DNA of 64,000 nucleotides, taken from assembly GCF_014268885.2 (NCBI RefSeq), contig NZ_CP077095.1, positions 4,912,001 through 4,976,000 of the forward strand. Reading direction: 5' to 3'. Made by a program: the position numbers and the translations under genes. This DNA comes from Pseudomonas xantholysinigenes (GTDB lineage: Bacteria > Pseudomonadota > Gammaproteobacteria > Pseudomonadales > Pseudomonadaceae). Below the pieces are notes generated by a model. That model made no database searches and had not been told where the DNA came from. It worked only from the letters and a program-made list of their open reading frames with translations. This document shows, piece after piece, positions 18,698 through 27,609 of the stretch (the first letter of the stretch is position 1; each line of letters opens with the position of its first letter).

Positions 18698-18719
18698 ATG
18701 CGGTATCGAAGAGGACCCA

Positions 18720-19931
18720 ATGGCCCCCTGGCTGACAGTAATAGGCATCGGCGAAGACGGCTTCAGCGGCCTGGGCAAGCAGGCCCGGCGTGCCCTGCTG
18801 TCAGCCAAGCGAATCATCGGCGCGCCACGCCAACTGGCCCTGCTGCCCCGCTGCGTGACCGCCGAACAACTGCACTGGCCCAGCCCGTTCTCCCTGGCCC
18901 CGGTCCTGGCCCTGCGCGGCGAGCCCGTATGCGTACTGGCCAGCGGCGATCCAATGTTCTACGGCGTCGGCGCCAGCCTGGCGCGCCAACTGCCCGCCGA
19001 AGAGCTGCAAGTGCTGTCGATGCCCACCTCCTGCGCCCTGGCCGCCGCTCGCCTGGGTTGGCCGTTGCAGGATGTGCAGGTGGTCTCGGTGGTGGCCCGC
19101 CCGCTGGCCGCGCTCAATGCCCATCTGCACAGCGGCATGCGCCTGCTGGTGCTGAGCAACGACGAAACCAGCCCCGCAGCCATCGCCGCGCTACTGCGCG
19201 AGCGAGGCTTCGGCCCCAGCCGTCTCCATGTGCTGGAGCACCTCGGCGGCCCGCAGGAGCGCAGGCTGAGCGGCAGCGCCGACGACTGGCCACACCGCGA
19301 CATCGCCACGCTCAACCTGGTCGCCATCGAATGCCAGGCCTCACCCGACACCCCACGTTTGCCTAGAGTAGCCGGGCTACCCGACAACGCCTTCCGTCAC
19401 GACGGCCAACTGACCAAGCGCGACGTGCGCGCCATCACCCTGGCCCGCCTCGCTCCGCAACCCGGCGAATTGCTGTGGGACGTGGGCGCCGGCTGCGGCT
19501 CCATCGGCATCGAATGGATGCGCGCCCACCCCAGCTGCCGCACCCTGGCGATCGAGGCTGACGAAGGTCGGCAGGGCTACATCGAATACAACCGCGACAA
19601 CCTCGGCGTACCCGGCCTGCAACTGGTCCGTGGCAAGGCACCCGACGCGCTGGCTGGACTGGAGCGCCCGGATGCAATTTTCATCGGCGGCGGCGTCACT
19701 CGCGAAGGCGTACTAGACCTGTGCTGGGAGCGTCTGCTGCCGGGCGGGCGACTGGTGGCCAACGCCGTCACGCTGCAAAGCGAGGTCGCCCTCGCCCAGT
19801 TTCGCGAACGGCACGGCGGCGAACTGACCCGCATCCACATCGCCCATGCCCAGCCACTGGGCAGCTTCGACACCTGGCGCCAGGCCCTGCCGATCACCCT
19901 GCTCGATGTGGTGAAGCCCCTCGATGCGTGA
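18720..19931 (+). CDS. cobL: Precorrin-6Y C5,15-methyltransferase (decarboxylating)
   Basis: 403 residues: an N-terminal CbiE domain (about 1-205; [36 protein letters not shown]) fused to a C-terminal CbiT domain (about 215-403; [20 protein letters not shown] then [17 protein letters not shown]). The enzyme methylates C5 and C15 and decarboxylates the C12 acetate. ATG 18720 ([11 protein letters not shown]) fits the family; it follows GAAGAGGACCCA. Confidence 0.94.
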   Translation: MAPWLTVIGIGEDGFSGLGKQARRALLSAKRIIGAPRQLALLPRCVTAEQLHWPSPFSLAPVLALRGEPVCVLASGDPMFYGVGASLARQLPAEELQVLSMPTSCALAAARLGWPLQDVQVVSVVARPLAALNAHLHSGMRLLVLSNDETSPAAIAALLRERGFGPSRLHVLEHLGGPQERRLSGSADDWPHRDIATLNLVAIECQASPDTPRLPRVAGLPDNAFRHDGQLTKRDVRAITLARLAPQPGELLWDVGAGCGSIGIEWMRAHPSCRTLAIEADEGRQGYIEYNRDNLGVPGLQLVRGKAPDALAGLERPDAIFIGGGVTREGVLDLCWERLLPGGRLVANAVTLQSEVALAQFRERHGGELTRIHIAHAQPLGSFDTWRQALPITLLDVVKPLDA

Positions 19932-21018
19932 AGAAACCCGCGAACAACCTGCGCCGCTGCGCAGCGGCCTGACCACCGGCAGCTGCGCCACCGCCACCAG
20001 CCTGGCGGCGGCGCGCCTGCTACTGACCGGCCAACGACACGACGCCGTGGAAATCACCTTGCCCAAGGGCAAGGTGGTGCAGATGCGCCTGGAGTTCTGC
20101 CACCTCAAGGGTGACATGGCCGAGGCCGGCACCTTGAAGGATGCCGGCGATGATCCCGATGTCACCCACGGTGCCCTGCTCTTCAGCCAGGTGCGCCTGC
20201 GCGCCGAGCCCGGCGTTCGCTTCGTCGCGGGCGCGGGCGTGGGTACCGTGACCCGCCCGGGGCTGGTGCTGGCAGTCGGTGAACCGGCCATCAACCCGGT
20301 ACCGCGCAAGATGATCAGCGACCATCTGCTGCAACTGGCCGGCGATTGCGCCTACCACGGTGGTTTCGAAGTGACGGTCAACGTGCAGGGCGGCGAGCAG
20401 CTGGCCCTGAAGACCATGAACCCACGCCTGGGCATCCTCGGGGGATTGTCGATCCTGGGCACCAGCGGCATCGTCCGGCCATTCTCCTGCTCGGCCTACA
20501 TCGCCTCGATCCACCAGGGCATCGACGTCGCCCATACCAACGGCTACAGCCATATCGCCGCCTGCACCGGCAACGCCAGCGAAGACACCATGCGCCGGGT
20601 CTACAACCTGCCGGAGATCGCCCTGATCGAGATGGGCGACTTCGTCGGCGCCGTGCTCAAGCACCTGCGCAAGGTACCCGTGCCGCGCCTCACGCTGTGC
20701 GGTGGCTTCGGCAAGATCAGCAAGCTGGCGGCGGGGCACATGGACCTGCACAGCCGTCATTCGAGCATCGACCTGCCGCAACTGGCGGGCTGGGCGGCGG
20801 CCATTGGCGCGGACGCGGCACTGCAACAGGCGATCGTCGCCGCCAACACCAGCCAGCAAGCCCTCGCACTTGCTCATGCCGCCGGCATCGCCCTTGGTGA
20901 CGAGGTGTGCCGCCACGCACTGGTGTTCGCCCGTAGCGTGGTGCCGGCCCAGGTGCAGGTGGAAGTGTTCGCCATCGACCGCCAGGGCGGCATCGTCGGC
21001 AAGGCAGGTGTGGCATGA
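19924..21018 (+). CDS. cbiD: Cobalt-precorrin-5B (C1)-methyltransferase
   Basis: 364 residues. CbiD motifs: [62 protein letters not shown], and [14 protein letters not shown]. CbiD does the C1 methylation and deacylation that CobF performs in the classical aerobic pathway, and no cobF is visible here. The start overlaps the cobL end by 8 bp. Confidence 0.94.
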   Translation: MREETREQPAPLRSGLTTGSCATATSLAAARLLLTGQRHDAVEITLPKGKVVQMRLEFCHLKGDMAEAGTLKDAGDDPDVTHGALLFSQVRLRAEPGVRFVAGAGVGTVTRPGLVLAVGEPAINPVPRKMISDHLLQLAGDCAYHGGFEVTVNVQGGEQLALKTMNPRLGILGGLSILGTSGIVRPFSCSAYIASIHQGIDVAHTNGYSHIAACTGNASEDTMRRVYNLPEIALIEMGDFVGAVLKHLRKVPVPRLTLCGGFGKISKLAAGHMDLHSRHSSIDLPQLAGWAAAIGADAALQQAIVAANTSQQALALAHAAGIALGDEVCRHALVFARSVVPAQVQVEVFAIDRQGGIVGKAGVA

Positions 21019-21743
21019 AGGGTCGCATCCTGCTGCTCGGCGGCGTTACCGAAGCCCTGGCGATTGCTCGCCAGCTGGGTCCTCAGCATGTCTACAGCCT
21101 CGCCGGCATCGGTCGTGTACCCCAGGACCTCGCCTGCCAGGTGCGGGTCGGTGGCTATGGCGGCGCCGAAGGCATGGCCGAATACCTGCGCCAAGCCGGC
21201 GTCAGCCTGCTGATCGACGCCACCCATCCCTATGCCGCGCAGATCAGCCGCAACGCCGCCCTCGCCGCATGCAGCGCCGGCATTCCCTGCTGGGCCCTGC
21301 GCCGCCCGGCGTGGAGGGCGCAACCCGGCGATGACTGGCGCGAAGTCGAGGACTGGGGCGGGCTGATCGAAGCGCTGGCCCCGTTCGAGCGTCCCTTGTT
21401 CACCCTTGGTCGCGAACCCCTGCAACATCTGGACGAAATTCCGCCACACCAGTTCTGGACCCTGCGCGCCCTCGAGGCGTGTCCCGGCAATGAACGCTGC
21501 GAGGTGATTGGTGCGCGCGGGCCCTTCCTCATCGACGATGAACGTGCCCTGTTCGAACGTCGGCGGGTCGACGTACTGGTTAGCAAGAACAGCGGCAGCA
21601 CGGCCACCGAGCCGAAGTTGGAAGTGGCGCGGGAGCGCGGGGTTCCAGTGCTGGTGCTCAAGCGGCCGGTACTGCCGGAAGTGGGTCGGGCGTTTCAGGA
21701 TGCAGGGGCGCTACTGGAAGCACTCGGCCTGTCCAAAGCCTGA
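21015..21743 (+). CDS. cobK: Precorrin-6A / cobalt-precorrin-6A reductase
   Basis: A 242-residue NAD(P)H-dependent reductase. [20 protein letters not shown] is the nucleotide-binding start. Family motifs are [18 protein letters not shown] and [20 protein letters not shown]. Its ATG overlaps the cbiD stop in ATGA. Last gene of the cobL-cbiD-cobK operon. Confidence 0.93.
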   Translation: MKGRILLLGGVTEALAIARQLGPQHVYSLAGIGRVPQDLACQVRVGGYGGAEGMAEYLRQAGVSLLIDATHPYAAQISRNAALAACSAGIPCWALRRPAWRAQPGDDWREVEDWGGLIEALAPFERPLFTLGREPLQHLDEIPPHQFWTLRALEACPGNERCEVIGARGPFLIDDERALFERRRVDVLVSKNSGSTATEPKLEVARERGVPVLVLKRPVLPEVGRAFQDAGALLEALGLSKA

Positions 21744-21763
21744 GTCGCACACTGTATATCCCA

Positions 21764-21791
21764 TTGACATATCCATCCCTGGAATTAAACT
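21764..21791 (+). promoter_or_regulatory. Sigma-70-type promoter of vapBC
   Basis: TTGACA (21764-21769) and TAAACT (21786-21791) are 16 bp apart and about 35 bp upstream of the antitoxin ATG. The -35 is a perfect match. Confidence 0.6.
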
Positions 21792-21826
21792 CCGGACATA
21801 CATTTGCGCTTTCAAGGAGGCCCTTC

Positions 21827-22057
21827 ATGGAGCAAGGTGCAGTCTTCAAAAGCAACCGCAGCCAGGCTATCCGCATGCCCAAAGCCCTCGCTCTTCCAGA
21901 AGACGTCACCCGCGTGGACATCGTCGCGGTGGGCCGTTCCCGTATCATCTCGCCTGCCGGCGAAAGCTGGGACAGCTGGTTCGAGGGTGAGGATGTGAGT
22001 GCGGACTTCATGGCAAGCAGGGAACAGCCAGCCGACCAAGAGCGCGAAGGATTCTGA
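21827..22057 (+). CDS. vapB: VapB-type antitoxin (AbrB/SpoVT fold)
   Basis: 76 residues. The N-terminal swapped-hairpin DNA-binding motif is typical of type II VapB (AVFKSNRSQAIRMPKALALP). The acidic tail after residue 45 (ESWDSWFEGEDV) would wrap the toxin. AAGGAGG lies 7 bp before ATG 21827. The stop overlaps the toxin start (TGATG at 22055-22059), the usual coupling. VapB normally represses its own promoter, seen just upstream. Confidence 0.9.
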   Translation: MEQGAVFKSNRSQAIRMPKALALPEDVTRVDIVAVGRSRIISPAGESWDSWFEGEDVSADFMASREQPADQEREGF

Positions 22058-22467
22058 TGCTCAGGTACATGCTCGATACCAACATCTGCATTTTCACCAT
22101 CAAGAACAAGCCACAGGTAGTGCGCGAGGCATTCAATCGCTACCACGGCCAACTGGCCATCAGCACGGTAACCCTAATGGAGTTGATCTACGGTGCGGAG
22201 AAATCCGCCGCACCGGAACGTAACCTGGCCATTGTCGAGGGGTTCGCCGCACGTCTCGATGTGCTTGACTACGACATTCAGGGCGCAGCTCACACCGCGC
22301 AGCTACGTGCAGAGCTGGCCAAGGCCGGCACGCCCATCGGCCCCTACGACAGAATGATTGCCGGCCACGCCCGCGCTCGCGGCCTCACGCTGGTGACCAG
22401 CAATCTGCGCGAGTTCCAGCGTGTTCCTGGGTTGCGGGTGGAAGACTGGGTGACATCCCCACGCTGA
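22057..22467 (+). CDS. vapC: VapC-type PIN-domain toxin
   Basis: 136 residues. PIN ribonuclease acidic residues are in place: Asp7 (YMLDTNICIF), Glu42 (TLMELIYGAEKS) and Asp98 (PIGPYDRMIAGHARARGL), with LVTSNLREF near the end. VapC toxins cleave initiator tRNA or rRNA when the antitoxin is lost. Intact, directly following vapB. The pair sits between cobK and nfeD and is probably a mobile insertion into this locus. Confidence 0.93.
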   Translation: MLRYMLDTNICIFTIKNKPQVVREAFNRYHGQLAISTVTLMELIYGAEKSAAPERNLAIVEGFAARLDVLDYDIQGAAHTAQLRAELAKAGTPIGPYDRMIAGHARARGLTLVTSNLREFQRVPGLRVEDWVTSPR

Positions 22468-22540
22468 CGGTCACGAGATGGCCCTGTGCCTTGCTCCTGC
22501 CGTAGAATCACCTCTCCCTCTTCTGGAAGGCTCCACCCAT

Positions 22541-22978
22541 ATGGAAATGCAATGGTGGATCTGGCTCGTCTTCGGCGTGGCCCTGATCCTGCTGGAACTG
22601 GTGCTCCCCACCTTCTTCATCCTCTGGTTCGGCATCGGTGCCGTGCTGGTGTCGCTCGTCTCGCTGCTCGCCCCCAGCCTGCAACTCGATATGCAGGGCC
22701 TGCTGTGGGTGGTGTTCTCATCGATCACCACGCTGCTCTGGTTCAAGGTGTTCCGCCGCAAGAAGCCGGACGTGCGCTGGACCGCCGACAGCGTGATCGG
22801 CGAGGTCGGCCTGCTGACCGCCAATGTGTCGCAGTTCCAGAAAGGCCGGGTGCGCTTCCAGAAACCGATCCTCGGCAACGAGGAATGGACCTGCGTCGCC
22901 GACAGCGACATCCCCGCCGGCGAGCGCGTGCGCCTGGCCGCCATCGAAGGCAACACCGCCCGGGTCACCCGGGCCTGA
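22541..22978 (+). CDS. NfeD-family membrane protein
   Basis: 145 residues: two or three membrane helices (WIWLVFGVALILLELVLP, WFGIGAVLVSLVSLLA, GLLWVVFSSITTLLWFKVF), then a small C-terminal OB-fold domain (VGLLTANVSQFQKGRVRF...GERVRLAAIEGNTARV). Short NfeD proteins work with a partner SPFH protein, which is the next gene 27 bp away. ATG 22541 follows GGAAGG; ATG 22547 is an alternative. Confidence 0.9.
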   Translation: MEMQWWIWLVFGVALILLELVLPTFFILWFGIGAVLVSLVSLLAPSLQLDMQGLLWVVFSSITTLLWFKVFRRKKPDVRWTADSVIGEVGLLTANVSQFQKGRVRFQKPILGNEEWTCVADSDIPAGERVRLAAIEGNTARVTRA

Positions 22979-23005
22979 ATCCGCACTAAAAGGAAGTTCG
23001 CAAAC

Positions 23006-23860
23006 ATGACTAGCCTCATCGTCGTCGGCACCCTCGCCGCATTTGTCCTGATCACCGTGTTCAAGGGCGTGCGCATCGTGCCCCAGGGCGAGGAATGGAT
23101 CGTCGAGCGCCTGGGCCGCTACCACAGCACCCTCAAGCCGGGCCTTAACATCGTCATCCCGTACATGGACGTGGTCGCCTACCGCCTGCCGACCAAGGAC
23201 ATCATCCTTGACGTGCAGCAACAGGAGATCATCACCAAGGACAACGCGGTGATCGTCGCCAACGCCCTGTGCTTCGCCAAGGTGGTCGACCCGCAGAAGG
23301 CCTCGTACGGCGTGCAGAACTTCTCGTTCGCGGTCACCAGCCTGACCATGACCTCGCTGCGCGCCATCGTCGGTGCCATGGACCTGGACGAGGCATTGTC
23401 CAGCCGCGAGCAGATCAAGGCACGCCTGCGCGAGGCGATGTCCGAGCAGACCGAAGACTGGGGCGTGACCGTGCGCTCGGTGGAGATCCAGGACATCAAG
23501 CCCTCGCCAAGCATGCAGACGGCCATGGAGCGCCAGGCGGCCGCCGAGCGTGAGCGTAAAGCCGACGTGACCCGCGCCGAAGGCAACAAGCAGGCGGCGA
23601 TTCTCGAAGCCGAGGCGCGCCTGCAGGCGGCCAAGCTGGATGCCGAGGCCCAGGTCAACCTGGCCGAGGCGTCGGCGCGGGCGATCACCCTGGTCAAGGA
23701 AGCGGTGGGCAGCGAGACCGTGCCGGCCATGTACCTGCTGGGTGAGCGCTACATTGGCGCGATGGAGAACCTGGCGGGCAGCGACAACGCCAAGGTGGTG
23801 GTGCTGCCGGCCGACCTGCAGGAGACCGTGCGCGGGCTGATGGGGCGTGGCAAGGCTTGA
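23006..23860 (+). CDS. qmcA: SPFH/Band 7 (stomatin-like) membrane protein, QmcA type
   Basis: 284 residues. A single N-terminal membrane anchor (LIVVGTLAAFVLITVF) is followed by the SPFH domain (VRIVPQGEEWIVERLGRYH, LKPGLNIVIPYMDVV) and a long Ala/Glu-rich coiled coil (about 175-235; RKADVTRAEGNKQAAILEAE). Stomatins form membrane scaffolds that organise proteases and other membrane proteins. It forms a two-gene unit with the NfeD gene upstream. Ribosome site AAAAGGAAG. Confidence 0.9.
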   Translation: MTSLIVVGTLAAFVLITVFKGVRIVPQGEEWIVERLGRYHSTLKPGLNIVIPYMDVVAYRLPTKDIILDVQQQEIITKDNAVIVANALCFAKVVDPQKASYGVQNFSFAVTSLTMTSLRAIVGAMDLDEALSSREQIKARLREAMSEQTEDWGVTVRSVEIQDIKPSPSMQTAMERQAAAERERKADVTRAEGNKQAAILEAEARLQAAKLDAEAQVNLAEASARAITLVKEAVGSETVPAMYLLGERYIGAMENLAGSDNAKVVVLPADLQETVRGLMGRGKA

Positions 23861-23875
23861 TATCTGCGTCACCTT

Positions 23876-23937
23876 CTTCGCGGGCAAGCCCGCTCCCACA
23901 GGGTTCGCGTCACCTGTGCGGGCTTGCCCGCGAAGAC
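23876..23937. repeat. REP pair, type B
   Basis: TTCTTCGCGGGCAAGCCCGC and its inverted copy around a short spacer (CCCACAGGG/CCTGTG edges). Confidence 0.88.
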
Positions 23938-23962
23938 GCCAGCACAGGCCTCAAAGGACCCA

Positions 23963-23994
23963 GGTGCGGCACTTCACCGCACCCCGGCATTTTT
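23963..23994 (+). terminator. Hairpin plus T-run upstream of the copper locus
   Basis: GGTGCGG/CCGCACC (7 bp) followed by CCGGCATTTTT. It may end the nfeD-qmcA transcript, or be part of the promoter region of the next gene. Confidence 0.4.
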
Positions 23995-24045
23995 ACCTAT
24001 ACTCCGCCGTACAATAGCCATCACGATTCCTGACCGGATCTCTCC

Positions 24046-24435
24046 ATGCCCCCACGTCGGCACATCGCCTGGATAGCCTGCCTTGCAGTGCTGTTCAACC
24101 TGCTGGCCATGCCGCTGTCTTCTGCCGCGCCGAAAGGCCCGGCCGAACAGCTGCTGTGGGGGGCTTTCTGTTCCAGCATGGCCAACAAGGCCAAGGTCGA
24201 TGTCCAGGCCCTGGCCAAGATCGACCTGGGACCGCAAAGCGACGACAGCGCTAGCATGATGAACTGCTGGTGCTGCCTGGGCGCCGCGCCGCTGCTGGCG
24301 CTGCCCAGCTATCCGCCGCAACTGCACAACCCTCCCGTGCAGCCTGCCGCCCACCCAGCGCCACTCGCCGACTACCAACCCACGCCGCGCCAGCTATGGC
24401 CCGCGCTCAATCCCCGTGCCTCTCCGCTGGCCTGA
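24046..24435 (+). CDS. DUF2946 family protein, first of the copper locus
   Basis: 129 residues. An N-terminal signal/membrane segment (HIAWIACLAVLFNLLAMPLS) is followed by GPAEQLLWGAFCSSMANKAK and a CWCC motif (MMNCWCCLGAAPLL, about residue 75), then a Pro-rich tail. DUF2946 proteins are small and of unknown function, and are repeatedly found next to copper chaperones and OprC. The cysteines may bind copper. First gene of a five-gene same-strand run. Confidence 0.82.
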   Translation: MPPRRHIAWIACLAVLFNLLAMPLSSAAPKGPAEQLLWGAFCSSMANKAKVDVQALAKIDLGPQSDDSASMMNCWCCLGAAPLLALPSYPPQLHNPPVQPAAHPAPLADYQPTPRQLWPALNPRASPLA

Positions 24436-24482
24436 GTTCACTACGCTGTCCATCAGAACCTGAACAGACCGGAGACTCACCC

Positions 24483-24965
24483 ATGCTCAAGCAAGCCCTC
24501 GTCCTGGCCGCCCTGCTGCTGCCCGGTGCCTATGCCAACGCCCACGAATACAGCAAGGGCGACCTGCACATCGCCCATCCCTGGTCGCTGGAGCTGCCAC
24601 CGAACGCACCCAACGTCGCGGCCTATTTCGTTGTGCACAACAACGGCAAGACCGACGACCGCCTGCTCTCGGCGGACACACCGATCAGTAGCGATGCCCA
24701 GTTGCACGAGCACGCGATGAGCGCCACCGGCGCCATGAAGATGCAGCAGGTGCAGAGTGTGGTGGTGCCCGCCGGCAAGGACCTGACCTTCGCCCCCAGC
24801 GCCTACCACGTGATGATCATGCAGCCCAAGGACCGCAGCCTGCTGACCGACGGCAAGCGCTTCCCGCTGACCCTGCACTTCGAGAAGGCCGGTGACATCA
24901 CCGTCGAGGTCGCCGTGCAGAAGCAGCCGCCCGCCGACCAGGCGCAGCACGAGCACACGCACTGA
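24483..24965 (+). CDS. Periplasmic copper chaperone PCu(A)C
   Basis: 160 residues with a signal peptide ending at ANA/HEY. The PCu(A)C copper site H(M)X10MX21HXM-like pattern is visible in QLHEHAMSATGAMKMQQV and YHVMIMQPK, with conserved HPWSLELPPNAPNVAAYFVV. A His-rich tail (HEHTH) ends the protein. PCu(A)C delivers Cu(I) to the CuA/CuB sites of cytochrome oxidase or to partners in copper uptake. The start ATG 24483 follows GGAGAC. Confidence 0.92.
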   Translation: MLKQALVLAALLLPGAYANAHEYSKGDLHIAHPWSLELPPNAPNVAAYFVVHNNGKTDDRLLSADTPISSDAQLHEHAMSATGAMKMQQVQSVVVPAGKDLTFAPSAYHVMIMQPKDRSLLTDGKRFPLTLHFEKAGDITVEVAVQKQPPADQAQHEHTH

Positions 24966-24989
24966 TTCGATAGCTGACTGGCGCTCGCC

Positions 24990-25421
24990 ATGAGCCTGCC
25001 GCGCTACAGCTCCGCCCGCACTACCCGCCCTGATCGCAGGCGCGTCGGTGGCGGCTGGCTGAGCCTGTTCGCCATGTGGATGATCTTCATCGGCCCGCTG
25101 GTTTCCCAGTCGATGCCGATGGAGCATCACGCCGGCATGTCCATGCCCATGGACATGTCGATGAGCATGCCCATGGCGCACAGTCACGACGCGCACCACG
25201 GCCACGGCAACGATGGCCAGTTGCATGTGATGTGGGAGAAGTGCGGCTACTGCAGCCTGCTGTTCAACTGCCCCGCCCTGCCCCAGACCCTCAGCCCGCT
25301 CAGCGCGGGCAGCGTATCCCCACCCAGCCACCTCACTATCGCCACGCGCCAGGGCCATGCCCGGCAGGCTGTATTCCCCGGCGCCCGCAGCCGCGCACCG
25401 CCCCATTCGATCATCGCCTGA
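24990..25421 (+). CDS. DUF2946 family protein with a Met/His-rich segment
   Basis: 143 residues. Membrane anchor (WLSLFAMWMIFIGPLVSQS, about 23-41), then a dense metal-binding tract (about 42-72): MPMEHHAGMSMPMDMSMSMP followed by HSHDAHHGHG. CGYCSLLFNCP adds three cysteines. Such Met/His tracts bind Cu(I)/Cu(II). The protein differs from the first DUF2946 copy in the locus, so the two are probably not redundant. Confidence 0.8.
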   Translation: MSLPRYSSARTTRPDRRRVGGGWLSLFAMWMIFIGPLVSQSMPMEHHAGMSMPMDMSMSMPMAHSHDAHHGHGNDGQLHVMWEKCGYCSLLFNCPALPQTLSPLSAGSVSPPSHLTIATRQGHARQAVFPGARSRAPPHSIIA

Positions 25422-25490
25422 ACACAACGCGATAACCGCCCGAAGCCAGGAGGCTTCGCGCTGACTCATGACTGATCGACTGGAATCATT

Positions 25491-27551
25491 ATGTCCGGCT
25501 GCACCCCTGTTTTTGCCCTTTCCCTGCGCGGCACCGTCGCCGTGCTCTGCGGCTCGCTGCTCGCGCCACTGGCCTTGGCCGCCGAAACCGGCCATGACGG
25601 CCATGCGCACGACCCGGCCGAGCTGAGCCCGACGGTGATCACCGCCATTGCCCCGAGCTCGCCACTGACCGTGGTCACCAACCCCAAGGATCCGCGCCAG
25701 CCTGTACCGGCCAGCGACGGTGGCGACTATCTCAAGACCATCCCCGGCTTCTCGGTGATCCGTGCCGGTGGCACCAACGGTGATCCGGTGCTGCGCGGCA
25801 TGTTCGGTTCGCGCCTGAACATCCTCACCAATGGCGGAGTGATGCTTGGCGCCTGCCCGAGCCGCATGGACGCGCCAACCTCGTACATCTCGCCAGAAAC
25901 CTACGACCGCCTCACCGTGATCAAGGGCCCGCAAAGCGTGATCTGGGGCCCCGGTGGCTCCGCCGGCACCATCCTCTTCGAACGTGACCCGGAGAAATTC
26001 GGCGAGCTCGGCAGCCGGGTCAACGGCAGCGTGCTGGCCGGTTCCAATGGCCGTTTCGACAAGGTGCTCGACGCCGCGGCCGGCAACCAGCTCGGTTATG
26101 TGCGCTTCATCGGCAACCAGTCGCACTCGGACGACTTAGAGGACGGCAACGGCAACACCGTGCCGTCGCGCTGGGACAAGTGGAACGGCGATGTCACGCT
26201 TGGCTGGACCCCGGACGCCGACACCCTGCTCGAACTGACCGCCGGCAAGGGCGACGGCGAAGCCCGCTCCGCCGGACGCGGCATGGACGGCTCGCAGTTC
26301 AAGCGCGAGAGCCTGGGGCTGCGTTTCGAGAAATCCAACATCGGCGAGGTGCTCGACAAGGTCGAGGCGCAGGTCTACTACAACTACGCCGATCATGTGA
26401 TGGACAACTACACCCTGCGTTCGCCCGGCATGATGGCCATGGTCAGCAATGTCGACCGCCGTACCCTGGGTGCGCGGATCAAGGCCACCTGGCGCTGGGC
26501 CGATATGCAGTTGATCAGCGGCATCGACGCGCAGACCAACGAACACCGCAAGCGCGGCGGCATGGGCATCGACGCCTACAAGGGCAAGCCCCGGGACAAG
26601 GACGCCGACTTCCATAACTACGGCGTGTTCGGCGAGTTGACCTGGTACGCCACCGGCGAGGACCGGTTGATCACCGGCGCGCGCCTGGACCGCGCCTCGG
26701 CCCGCGATTTCCGCACAGGCATCGCCACCAGCGGCGACACTCGCGCCGACACCCTGCCCAGCGGCTTCGTGCGCTACGAGCACGACCTGGCGGCGGTGCC
26801 CGCCACCACCTACATCGGCCTGGGCCACACCCAGCGCTTCCCGGACTACTGGGAGCTGTTCTCGCCGACCCTGGCCCCGACCGGTTCGGTGAATGCCTTC
26901 GACGGCATCAAGCCAGAAAAGACCACCCAGCTCGACTTCGGCATCCAGTACCGCGACGAGCGCCTGGAAGCCTGGGCCTCGGGTTACGTCGGGCAGATCC
27001 GTGACTACATCCTGTTCGACTATGTGCCGGGCAAAGGCGGCATGGGCAGCAAGTTGGTGTCCCAGGCGCAGAACATCGACGCGCGCATCATGGGTGGCGA
27101 ACTGGGCGCGGCCTACAAGCTGACCGAGAACTGGAAGGCCGATGCCACCCTGGCCTACGCCTGGGGCAAGAACAGCAGCGACGGCAAGGCCCTGCCACAG
27201 ATGCCACCGCTGGAAAGCCGCCTGGGCCTGACCTACAGCCGTGATGTCTGGAGCGTCGGTGCCCTGTGGCGCCTGGTCGCCGAGCAGAACCGCATCGCCA
27301 AGAACCAGGGCAACGTGGTCGGCAAGGACTACGACACAAGCTCAGGCTTCGGCGTGTTCTCGCTCAACGGTGCCTACAAGATCAACAAAAACTTCAAGCT
27401 CAGCGCCGGCGTCGACAACCTGTTCGACAAGGCCTACGCCGAGCACCTGAACCTGGCGGGGAATGCCGGGTTCGGCTACCCGGCCAGCGCCACGGAACCG
27501 GTGAACGAGCCAGGCAGGACCTTCTGGACCAAGGTCGACTTCAGCTTCTGA
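25491..27551 (+). CDS. oprC: TonB-dependent copper receptor, OprC type
   Basis: A 686-residue outer-membrane receptor. Signal peptide (about 1-30), plug domain (GGDYLKTIPGFSVIRAGGTN, VIKGPQSVIWGPGGSAGTIL) and a 22-strand barrel ending in an aromatic (WTKVDFSF). The known OprC copper site CxxxM...HxM is present: Cys122-Met126 (ACPSRMDAPTSY) and His302-Met304 (ADHVMDNY). It imports copper across the outer membrane with TonB energy. The neighbours (PCu(A)C, two DUF2946, PepSY) support a copper role. Confidence 0.94.
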   Translation: MSGCTPVFALSLRGTVAVLCGSLLAPLALAAETGHDGHAHDPAELSPTVITAIAPSSPLTVVTNPKDPRQPVPASDGGDYLKTIPGFSVIRAGGTNGDPVLRGMFGSRLNILTNGGVMLGACPSRMDAPTSYISPETYDRLTVIKGPQSVIWGPGGSAGTILFERDPEKFGELGSRVNGSVLAGSNGRFDKVLDAAAGNQLGYVRFIGNQSHSDDLEDGNGNTVPSRWDKWNGDVTLGWTPDADTLLELTAGKGDGEARSAGRGMDGSQFKRESLGLRFEKSNIGEVLDKVEAQVYYNYADHVMDNYTLRSPGMMAMVSNVDRRTLGARIKATWRWADMQLISGIDAQTNEHRKRGGMGIDAYKGKPRDKDADFHNYGVFGELTWYATGEDRLITGARLDRASARDFRTGIATSGDTRADTLPSGFVRYEHDLAAVPATTYIGLGHTQRFPDYWELFSPTLAPTGSVNAFDGIKPEKTTQLDFGIQYRDERLEAWASGYVGQIRDYILFDYVPGKGGMGSKLVSQAQNIDARIMGGELGAAYKLTENWKADATLAYAWGKNSSDGKALPQMPPLESRLGLTYSRDVWSVGALWRLVAEQNRIAKNQGNVVGKDYDTSSGFGVFSLNGAYKINKNFKLSAGVDNLFDKAYAEHLNLAGNAGFGYPASATEPVNEPGRTFWTKVDFSF

Positions 27552-27609
27552 CAACAACAAACGGGCGCGGGACCTGACCGCGCCCACTTAAGGTCTTCGG
27601 GAGGCTCCC

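Noticed and set aside
18505..18719. Cobalamin riboswitch before cobG or cobL
   Set aside because: No B12-box-like conserved core could be found by eye; most of the gap is a REP pair.
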